Shown here in pieces: positions 1-6,042 of a stretch of 9,873 bases of DNA. The position numbers and the translations under genes are program-made. How positions within the stretch are numbered: the first letter of the stretch is position 1; each line of letters opens with the position of its first letter. Source of the stretch: JBEKYH01 sp049511115 (GTDB lineage: Bacteria > Planctomycetota > Phycisphaerae > Tepidisphaerales > Tepidisphaeraceae); NCBI GenBank assembly GCA_049511115.1, contig JBEKYH010000155.1:1-9873 (forward strand). Reading direction: 5' to 3'. A model generated the notes under the pieces. That model saw only the letters and a list, made by a program, of their open reading frames with translations, had not been told where the DNA came from and made no database searches.

Positions 1-1415
1 AAGTGATCGGCCCGATTTTTGTTTATTGCAACGCCTTGTCTGATTCCGAGACTCCCTCCGACGCCGACCTGGCCACACTCTCGGAAACGGCCGGAAATCC
101 GACGGTTCCGTCAGCCTGGAAAGACAACGCCACTGCCCTCTGGCAGGATGCGCTCGATCAAGCCAAAAAGGAAAAAGCCGCATGGCCCTATGAATGGGTC
201 AACGGCGTGGACTATCCGCACAAAGATCAGCGCGGCAATGTCAGCGGCCAGATCGTTCTCGATGACCCGCAGGCCGCCTCGACCAAGCTGGTCCATTTGA
301 CGGTCGGTCTGGCCCATCCGGACTACACCGGCGGGCGCGGCGGCGGTCGCGCGGGCGGGGCCGGTGGCGGTCGCGGCTTTGCTGGACGCGGAGCGACAAC
401 CCAGCCCGGCGGCGCTCGTGGCTTCGCCGCGCGCGGTCCCACGACTCAGCCCGCCGGAGCCAGAGGCGGATTGGCTCGCGGCGGCGCTGCTGGTGGTCGC
501 GGTGGCTTCGGCGGTTTCGGTGGCGGCTTCGGCGGCGGTGGCGGAGTGGGGTGGACGAACGACGCCAAGTTCTATCAGTTCTGGAATGACGGCGCCGAGG
601 ACGGCAAATTCACCATCACCAACGTCCGCCCCGGAACTTACACGCTCCACGCATTCGCCGACGGCGTGCTCGGCGAATTCGCCCAGACCAATATTACCGT
701 CGAAGCGGGCAAGGACATCGATCTCGGCCAGCTCACCTGGAAGCCCGTACGTTACGGCAAGCAGGTCTGGGAAATCGGCTACCCCGACCGCACCGCCGAC
801 AAATTCTATAAGGGCGACGGCGCCAACTACTGGCTCTGGGGCTGGCCGCTCCGTTACGGCGATCTTTTCCCCAATGACATCACTTACACCGTCGGCACGA
901 GCGATTACCACAAGGACTGGTTCTTCGAGGAAGTTCCCCACGCGATATCTGACGACTGGAAGAACCCCGCCGCCAAGGATCCGCTCAACCAGCCGTTTGG
1001 CTGGGTGCAAAACGCCACTGGGACCAACGACATGTGGCGATCCTGGGGCCGCGGCAAGGCAACCACCTGGACCATCAAATTCAACATGGACAAGGCCGAG
1101 CACGGCCAGGCCACCCTCCGTGTCGCCCTCGCGGGCGCTGACGGCAACGGCGGTCTCGCTGTCGGCGTCAATGGCCAAAACGTCGGCACTATCCGCACGC
1201 TGGCCACCAACGCCCTCCGCTACAACACCGACCGTGGCGTATGGCAGGAACGCATGCAGGCTTTCGACGCTTCGCTCCTCAAAGCCGGCGAAAACTCCAT
1301 CACCCTGACCGTTCCTGCCGGCGACCTCGATTCCGGCGTAGTCTACGACTACCTGCGCCTGGAGTTAAATGAAGATGCCACGCCGCCCGCGGCGCCAGCG
1401 CCGGCAAACCAGTGA
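1..1415 (+). CDS. Rhamnogalacturonan lyase, family PL4, 5'-truncated by window edge
   Basis: The family cleaves the alpha-1,4 bond between L-rhamnose and D-galacturonate in rhamnogalacturonan I by beta-elimination, outside the cytoplasm. 470 codons are visible from base 3, in frame. The opening IGPIFVYCN matches the end of the catalytic beta-sandwich domain, so the signal peptide, the catalytic residues and the true start lie upstream; the GTG at 3 is an internal codon. Residues about 77-245 look like the fibronectin-III-like domain II (FYQFWNDG..GKFTITNVRPGTYTLHAFADG). Residues about 253-456 look like the carbohydrate-binding domain III (QVWEIGYPDRTADKFYKGD, then TVGTSDYHKDWFF). A Gly/Arg-rich segment at residues 109-183 interrupts domain II, and the C-terminus ends in a Pro/Ala-rich tail. 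The stop is 10 nt before the next gene, so the two are probably co-transcribed. The family assignment is firm; substrate detail is inferred from the family. Confidence 0.9.
   Translation, partial: VIGPIFVYCNALSDSETPSDADLATLSETAGNPTVPSAWKDNATALWQDALDQAKKEKAAWPYEWVNGVDYPHKDQRGNVSGQIVLDDPQAASTKLVHLTVGLAHPDYTGGRGGGRAGGAGGGRGFAGRGATTQPGGARGFAARGPTTQPAGARGGLARGGAAGGRGGFGGFGGGFGGGGGVGWTNDAKFYQFWNDGAEDGKFTITNVRPGTYTLHAFADGVLGEFAQTNITVEAGKDIDLGQLTWKPVRYGKQVWEIGYPDRTADKFYKGDGANYWLWGWPLRYGDLFPNDITYTVGTSDYHKDWFFEEVPHAISDDWKNPAAKDPLNQPFGWVQNATGTNDMWRSWGRGKATTWTIKFNMDKAEHGQATLRVALAGADGNGGLAVGVNGQNVGTIRTLATNALRYNTDRGVWQERMQAFDASLLKAGENSITLTVPAGDLDSGVVYDYLRLELNEDATPPAAPAPANQ
327..551 (+). repeat. Gly/Arg-rich low-complexity insert in the PL4 lyase, with a 15-residue tandem repeat
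   Basis: Visible residues 109-183 of the lyase are almost entirely Gly, Arg, Ala and Phe. Inside are two tandem 15-residue units, RGATTQPGGARGFAA (387-431) and RGPTTQPAGARGGLA (432-476), followed by RGG. The insert separates GLAHPDY from the strand ending in FYQFW, which are normally close in domain II. It is therefore probably a flexible surface loop. A related segment occurs in the GH78 gene at 5041-5169. Confidence 0.8.
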
Positions 1416-1417
1416 GG
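1414..1417 (+). promoter_or_regulatory. Ribosome binding site deciding the start of the isomerase-like gene
   Basis: GAGG lies 8 nt before the ATG at 1426 and overlaps the TGA stop (1413-1415) of the lyase gene. The earlier in-frame ATG at 1369 lies inside the lyase gene and would place the twin-arginine motif at residues 26-27. The 1426 start puts it at residues 7-8. The overlap of stop codon and ribosome site suggests translational coupling. Confidence 0.6.
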
Positions 1418-1425
1418 CGATCTTC

Positions 1426-2397
1426 ATGGATCAGCACATCAATCGTCGGCAGTTCCTTGGACGCGCAAGCGCGCTGGCGGTATGCGGCGGAGCGATCGGG
1501 TCTCTTGTCACGAGCGGCCGCGCCCCCGCCCAATCCACCAAACCCGCCACCCTCGGGGTCTCCCTCAACGCCTACAGCTTCAACAAACTCCTCCTCGACG
1601 ATCTCGCCAAGCCCGGATCCGGCATCACCCTGATGGCATTGCTCGACTACGCCGCAGCGGCCAAGTTCGACGCCATTGACCCCACCGGTTACTACTTTCC
1701 CGGCTATCCCAAGCGGCCCGACGACGCCTATATTGACGCCCTCAAACACAAAGCCGCCGACCTGGGCCTGGCCATCAGCGGCACCGGCGTGCGCAATAAT
1801 TTCACCTATTCCGACAAATCCGTCCGCGACGCCGATCTGCAAATCATCAAGGATTGGATCGAAGTAGCGGCTCGCCTTGGCGCTCCGGTTCTTCGCGTGT
1901 TCGCCGACACGCAAAAAGGCCTCACCTGGCAGCAGGTCGCCAAAGGTTTCACCAGCGACCAGGTGCAGGAGTGGATTATCGCCGACTTAAGGGAATGCAC
2001 CGACCACGCCAAGCAGTTCGGCGTTCGCATCGGCGTTCAGAACCACGGCGATTTTCTTCGCACCGCTCAGGATGTCCTCGCCTTGCTCGACGCCGTCAAT
2101 TCCCCCTGGTGCGGCGCGATCGTCGATATCGGCTCGTTCAAATCCCCCGACCCCTATGCCGACATCGCCGCGCTCGCCCCCCGCGCCGTCAATTGGCAGA
2201 TCAAGCAGAGCCTCGCCGGCGCCGATGCCCATTCGCCGCCCGATTTGCCCAGGCTCATGCGCCTCATCCGCGTGTCCGGCTACCACGGCTATCTTCCTAT
2301 CGAGACTCTCATCCCGGCCTCCAGCCTGGCCGACCAGGAATCACAGATTTCGGCGTTCCTCGCCCAAGTGCGCTACGCGATTGTGCAAACGGCTTAA
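1426..2397 (+). CDS. Tat-exported sugar phosphate isomerase/epimerase-like protein (xylose isomerase-like TIM barrel)
   Basis: A 323-residue protein of the xylose isomerase-like TIM-barrel superfamily (AP endonuclease 2-like fold), whose members isomerise or epimerise sugars or act as sugar lactonases and dehydratases. The N-terminus is a twin-arginine signal: R7-R8-Q-F-L, a hydrophobic stretch to about residue 29, and APA|Q (33-36) as the likely cleavage site. The barrel spans about 42-320: GVSLNAYSF (first strand), VLRVFAD (155-161), GVQNHGDF (203-210), AIVDIGSF (231-238), NWQIKQ (256-261) and LPIETLI (290-296). At the four usual metal-ligand places (Glu, Asp, His, Glu) I read Q205, D234, Q258 and E293, so two ligands appear replaced. 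It follows the PL4 lyase by 10 nt and probably belongs to the same transcript. The reaction cannot be assigned. Export by Tat indicates a role outside the cytoplasm. Confidence 0.85.
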   Translation: MDQHINRRQFLGRASALAVCGGAIGSLVTSGRAPAQSTKPATLGVSLNAYSFNKLLLDDLAKPGSGITLMALLDYAAAAKFDAIDPTGYYFPGYPKRPDDAYIDALKHKAADLGLAISGTGVRNNFTYSDKSVRDADLQIIKDWIEVAARLGAPVLRVFADTQKGLTWQQVAKGFTSDQVQEWIIADLRECTDHAKQFGVRIGVQNHGDFLRTAQDVLALLDAVNSPWCGAIVDIGSFKSPDPYADIAALAPRAVNWQIKQSLAGADAHSPPDLPRLMRLIRVSGYHGYLPIETLIPASSLADQESQISAFLAQVRYAIVQTA

Positions 2398-2422
2398 TCC
2401 ACCGCTCGTTGAGGCTTTCTCC

Positions 2423-2448
2423 CCCTCTCCATGTACCCAGGGAGAGGG
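2423..2448 (+). terminator. Possible terminator hairpin after the PL4/isomerase pair
   Basis: An 8-bp G+C-rich perfect stem with a 10-nt loop begins 25 nt after the stop codon of the upstream gene pair. No U-tract follows, so it is not a canonical intrinsic terminator. It could still halt or protect the 3' end, together with the G-rich run overlapping and following it. Confidence 0.35.
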
Positions 2449-2460
2449 CCGGGGTGAGGG
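2440..2460 (+). other. G-quadruplex motif, + strand, in repeat copy 1
   Basis: Four G-runs (3, 3, 4 and 3 G) are separated by AGA, CC and TGA. This fits the canonical pattern of four runs of at least three G with short loops. It begins 43 nt after the last base of the preceding stop codon. Folding is inferred, not shown. Confidence 0.6.
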
Positions 2461-2594
2461 TTCTTCGGATATGTCGAATAGCTCTATCACGTCAGAAACC
2501 ACCCTCACCGCAAACATCTTCCGGCATACGAAGAGAGGGAACCACCCGGCTGCGAATTCTCCCTGCCGGTCCAACGATTCTTCATGTAAACGTG

Positions 2595-2600
2595 TATAAC
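2595..2600 (+). promoter_or_regulatory. Weak candidate -10 element upstream of the rhamnosidase gene
   Basis: TATAAC lies in a locally A+T-richer patch (about 2580-2605), 85 nt before the chosen start. No convincing -35 is present at 16-18 nt spacing. The overlapping TGTAAACGTGTATA (2585-2598) is a loose dyad centred on CG, vaguely like LacI-family operators. The case rests on position and composition only. The rest of the gap from 2544 to 2673 shows nothing else I can support. Confidence 0.25.
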
Positions 2601-2673
2601 AGATAGCCGTTCCGGCGGACGAAGGGCAAGCAGTCTCGTCTCAATCGCCCGCAACAAACCTATGGCACTGTTC

Positions 2674-2678
2674 GGAGG
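2674..2678 (+). promoter_or_regulatory. Ribosome binding site deciding the rhamnosidase start
   Basis: GGAGG is placed 7 nt before the ATG at 2686. The in-frame ATG at 2662 has no Shine-Dalgarno sequence and would add eight residues ahead of the signal peptide. The 2686 start gives a textbook Sec signal. Confidence 0.75.
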
Positions 2679-2685
2679 CACCCGC

Positions 2686-5600
2686 ATGCGCACTTCCGCG
2701 ATGGCCGTCGTCGCCCTTTTGGCCACGGTCTCCCTCTCCTTCGCCGCCGACTCTCCCGTCCAATTGACCCAGCTCACCGTCGAGCACATGACCAATCCCA
2801 TCGGCATCGGCATCGCCCAGCCGCGCTTCTCCTGGAAACTGCAATCCGATCGCCCCGGCGAAGTCCAGACGGCCTACGAAATCCGCGCCGCCTCCACCAG
2901 CGCCGCCCTGGCCAATCAACCCGACTTGTGGGACTCGGGAAAAGTCGCCTCCGACCAATCCGTCCTTGTCCCCTGGGCCGGCAAGCCCCTCGAGTCCCGA
3001 GCAATCGTCTACTGGCAGGTCAAAGTCTGGGATAAGGATGGCAACGCGACCGATTGGAGCGCCCCCGGTTACCTCGAACTCGGCCTCCTCCACGCCGACA
3101 CGGAATGGAAAGGCCAGTGGATCACCGCCGACCTCCCTCGCTTTGACATCGACCAGGCCCCGCTTTCGCATGCTATGTGGATCAATGCCGGCTCAACCGC
3201 CGCCCAAGGCGCGGGAATCCGCCTCGTCCTGAATCTCCCCGACGACGCGAAAATTCAAAGCGCCGTCATCGACGCCGCCGCCGACGGCCTGGTTTCCCTC
3301 TACGTCAACGGCAAGGCAACCCTGCAAGGCCCAAGCAGCCACACCGCACCGTTCCACGCCGATTTCCCGCAGGACCTCACCCCCGGAAAAAACGTCATCG
3401 CCATTGGCTCGCTGGCCGTTCGCAATTTTCGCGGCACAGGCGGCCGCAACGCCATCGCCGCCCACGGCGTGATTGACCTCCAAGGCGGCACGCGCGTTGA
3501 ATTCAACACCGACAACACCTGGAAAGCAGCCGTCGTCGCGGCGCTCTCCGGTCGCGGTCGCGGCGCTGCCGCGCCGGATACAACCGTTCAGTGGTACGCC
3601 CCCGAATTCGATGATTCTTCGTGGGCCGCCGCCACCGTGCTCGGCCCATATAGCGCAACTGCGGTCGCGCGTAGCGCCGATCCTACTATCGGTCCCGGCC
3701 GCTATTTGCGCAAGAGCTTCACCGTCAAAGGCCCAGTCGCCAAGGCACGCCTTTACGCCACGGCCCTGGGCGTCTACGAAGCCTCCATCAACGGCAAGCT
3801 GGTCAGCGACGATCAGCTTGCTCCCGGTTGGACCGATTATTTCAAGCGCGTCATGGTGCAAACGTACGACGTGACGGCATTACTTCAGCCCGGCCAGACC
3901 AACTCCGTGGCCGCTCTCCTGGGCGACGGCTGGTTCGCCGGTCGCGTCGGCTGGATGGGCCTGGCTCAATACGCCCGCGTCGGCGACCGCCCCGATTTCA
4001 GCGCCCAGCTTGAAATCACCTACGCCGACGGCACCACCGACACCATCGCCACCGACGGCACCTGGAAAGCCGGTCCCGGCCAGGTCGTCGGCGCTGACCA
4101 GCAGCTTGGCGAAGTCCAGGACGCCCGCAAGGCCGTCGCCTGGGACACCGCCGGTTTTGACGATTCAACCTGGGCCGCTGCCGCCGTTGATAAGCATGCG
4201 AATCTCGAACTCGACCCGCAGCTTGGCCCGCCCGTGCGGCGCTTGATGGAGCTGACTCCCAAGAAGATCTCCCACATCGGCGACATGATCATCGTCGACT
4301 TCGGCCAGAACATGGTCGGCCACGTCCGCCTGACCGGCACAGGTCCCGCCGGTGCGACGGTCCAGATTCTCCACGGTGAAATGCTCAACCCCGACGGCAC
4401 CGTCTACAACGAAAACCTCCGCCAGGCGATTTCCTTCGACTCCTTCACATTCGCCGGCACCGGCAGCCCCGAAACCTTCGAGCCGCATTTCACCTTCCAC
4501 GGTTTCCGCTACGCCCAGATCACCGGCTATCCCGGCGATCTCACTGCCGACAATATCCGCGGCATCGTCGTCGGCTCCGATACCCCCGACACCGGCCACA
4601 TCGTCACCTCCAACGCCGATGTGAACCAGTTGATCTCCAACATTCGCTGGGGCCAGCGCGGCAACTTCCTCTCCGTGCCGACGGATTGCCCCCAGCGCGA
4701 TGAGCGCATGGGCTGGATGGGCGACGCCCAGGTCTTCTCCTCCACCGCCGTCTACAACGCCGATGTCTCCGGCTTTTTTGCCAAGTGGATGGTCGATGTC
4801 GATGACGGCCAGACCGCCGACGGCGCGTTCGGCGTCGTCTCCCCGCGCCTCGACACCCAGACCTACCCCATCTGGGGCGACGCCGGCGTGATCATCCCCT
4901 GGGTCAGTTACACCGCCTATGGCGACAAAGCGTTCCTGGAAAAGAACTACGACAATATGACCAGGTGGGTCGATCATTGCCAGCAGCAATTCCCCACCCT
5001 TCTCGAATCCGGCGGTGTGGGTGACAATCTCTCCCCGCTGACGGCGCGCGGCGGCCCGCTTCCTGCACGAGGCGCGCGCGGACCGACCACCGGCCCGGCC
5101 GGCGCTCGCGGCGGATTCGGCGCTGGCGGATTCGCCGGTGGTGGCCGCGGCGGTTTCGGCGGCGGCCCTAATGCCACCTCCGTCCTCGACACCGCTTACT
5201 TCGCGCACTCCGCGCAAATCTGCGCCAAAGCCGCCGCAATCCTCGGCAAGACCGACGACGCGGCCAAGTATGACAAGCTCTTCCATGACATCGACGACGC
5301 CTTCGTGAAAGCCTACGTCCACGACGACGGCAGCATGGTCGCCGGCAATCAGAGCACCTACGTCGTCGCCCTCCAATTCGGGCTTATTCCCGACCGCCTC
5401 CGCGACGGGGTCGCCAAGCACCTCACCGATGATGTCACCACGCGCGGCCACCTATCCACCGGCTTCGTCGGCGTCGGTTACCTCAACCCAGCCCTCAGCG
5501 CCATCGGCCGCACGGATCTGGCCTATCAGCTCCTCCTCACCGACACCTATCCCTCCTGGCTCTTCCCGGTCAAAGAGGGTGCGACCACGATCTGGGAGCG

Positions 5601-6021
5601 CTGGGACGGCTACACCCCCGACCGCGGCTTCCAGGCCTCCTCCATGAATTCCTTCAATCACTATTCTCTGGGCGCCGTCGGAAAGTGGCTTTACAACGGC
5701 GCCGGCGGCATCGTCAACGACGAGGAACACCCCGGCTTCAAACACTTCTTCCTCAATCCCCAGATGTCCACCAAATTCACCTCCTACAAAGCGACTTTTG
5801 ATTCCCCCTACGGCGTGATCTCCTCCGACTGGCGCATCGGCAATGGCCAGGTCACCTACGACGTCATCGTGCCGCCCAACACGACGGCAACTCTGACCCT
5901 GCCCGCCAGCGGCGCTGATCTGAAAGCCACCGGCGCGCCGGTTGTTGCCGCTGATAACGGCCAGTGGACCCTCGCCGCCGGATCGTACGAATTCACTTTC
6001 CCCGCAACCGTTCTCAAATAG
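2686..6021 (+). CDS. Secreted alpha-L-rhamnosidase, family GH78
   Basis: Hydrolyses terminal alpha-L-rhamnose from pectic oligosaccharides or rhamnosides by an inverting mechanism. 1111 residues, at the long end for GH78. Residues 1-20 are a Sec signal peptide ending SFA|AD. Next come an Ig/Fn3-like domain (about 27-136), two related beta-sandwich modules (about 140-330 and 339-505), a concanavalin-like domain (about 525-622), the catalytic (alpha/alpha)6 barrel (about 635-1010) and a C-terminal beta domain (1015-1111). The catalytic motif is PTDCPQRDERMGWMGD, with D667, E673 (general acid), W677 and D680. The likely base is E971 in ATTIWERWD. In Streptomyces avermitilis SaRha78A the acid and base (E636, E895) are 259 residues apart. 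Here the distance is 298, an excess accounted for by a Gly/Arg-rich insert at 786-828. The usual GDW is GDN at 779-781. Pairs with the gene 21 nt downstream. Confidence 0.93.
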   Translation: MRTSAMAVVALLATVSLSFAADSPVQLTQLTVEHMTNPIGIGIAQPRFSWKLQSDRPGEVQTAYEIRAASTSAALANQPDLWDSGKVASDQSVLVPWAGKPLESRAIVYWQVKVWDKDGNATDWSAPGYLELGLLHADTEWKGQWITADLPRFDIDQAPLSHAMWINAGSTAAQGAGIRLVLNLPDDAKIQSAVIDAAADGLVSLYVNGKATLQGPSSHTAPFHADFPQDLTPGKNVIAIGSLAVRNFRGTGGRNAIAAHGVIDLQGGTRVEFNTDNTWKAAVVAALSGRGRGAAAPDTTVQWYAPEFDDSSWAAATVLGPYSATAVARSADPTIGPGRYLRKSFTVKGPVAKARLYATALGVYEASINGKLVSDDQLAPGWTDYFKRVMVQTYDVTALLQPGQTNSVAALLGDGWFAGRVGWMGLAQYARVGDRPDFSAQLEITYADGTTDTIATDGTWKAGPGQVVGADQQLGEVQDARKAVAWDTAGFDDSTWAAAAVDKHANLELDPQLGPPVRRLMELTPKKISHIGDMIIVDFGQNMVGHVRLTGTGPAGATVQILHGEMLNPDGTVYNENLRQAISFDSFTFAGTGSPETFEPHFTFHGFRYAQITGYPGDLTADNIRGIVVGSDTPDTGHIVTSNADVNQLISNIRWGQRGNFLSVPTDCPQRDERMGWMGDAQVFSSTAVYNADVSGFFAKWMVDVDDGQTADGAFGVVSPRLDTQTYPIWGDAGVIIPWVSYTAYGDKAFLEKNYDNMTRWVDHCQQQFPTLLESGGVGDNLSPLTARGGPLPARGARGPTTGPAGARGGFGAGGFAGGGRGGFGGGPNATSVLDTAYFAHSAQICAKAAAILGKTDDAAKYDKLFHDIDDAFVKAYVHDDGSMVAGNQSTYVVALQFGLIPDRLRDGVAKHLTDDVTTRGHLSTGFVGVGYLNPALSAIGRTDLAYQLLLTDTYPSWLFPVKEGATTIWERWDGYTPDRGFQASSMNSFNHYSLGAVGKWLYNGAGGIVNDEEHPGFKHFFLNPQMSTKFTSYKATFDSPYGVISSDWRIGNGQVTYDVIVPPNTTATLTLPASGADLKATGAPVVAADNGQWTLAAGSYEFTFPATVLK
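5041..5169 (+). repeat. Gly/Arg-rich insert inside the GH78 catalytic barrel
   Basis: Residues 786-828 form a Gly/Arg/Ala/Phe-rich segment in a loop of the (alpha/alpha)6 domain, between GDNLSPL and the helix starting at ATSVLDTAYFAHSA. It contains RGPTTGPAGARGG (5077-5115), nearly the same as RGPTTQPAGARGG in the PL4 lyase. A shorter GRGRGAAA tract lies at about 3550-3573 in the same gene. Confidence 0.75.
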
Positions 6022-6042
6022 GCTCCAAGCTTCGAAGGCACT

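Larger units (their letters stand above)
2414..2543. repeat. Palindromic repeat element, copy 1 (degenerate right half)
   Basis: This is an inverted-repeat element in the 288-bp gap between the isomerase-like and rhamnosidase genes. The left half has a perfect 8-bp hairpin, CCCTCTCC (2423-2430) with GGAGAGGG (2441-2448), and ends in GGTGAGGG (2453-2460). That pairs with CCCTCACC (2502-2509), where the inverted right half begins. The right half keeps a weaker TCTTC/GAAGA hairpin (2517-2521, 2530-2534). Its layout matches the element at 7568-7702. Translated on the minus strand it reads PSPRPSPWVHGEGE, typical of dispersed palindromic repeats in many bacterial genomes. I see no transposase or clear target-site duplication. 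Confidence 0.65.

Noticed and set aside
111..1178. Long minus-strand open frame (355 codons) opposite the PL4 lyase
   Set aside because: It is a by-product of high G+C at codon positions of the real gene. It matches no known family, is low in complexity, and the + frame encodes clear PL4 domains.
1369..1425. Earlier ATG extending the isomerase-like gene by 19 residues into the lyase gene
   Set aside because: It lacks a good ribosome site and would push the twin-arginine motif away from the N-terminus. ATG 1426 has GAGG at 8-nt spacing.
2585..2598. TGTAAACGTGTATA as a LacI-family operator before the rhamnosidase gene
   Set aside because: Only four of six arm positions are symmetric and no LacI-type regulator is present. 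It is mentioned only as context for the weak -10.
2662..2685. Earlier ATG for the rhamnosidase
   Set aside because: It has no Shine-Dalgarno sequence. ATG 2686 has GGAGG at 7 nt and starts a clean Sec signal peptide.
4165..5451. Minus-strand open frame of 428 codons opposite the rhamnosidase
   Set aside because: The + strand encodes the conserved GH78 catalytic domain throughout. The antisense product is a Gly/Val/Ala/Asp-rich shadow with no recognisable motif.
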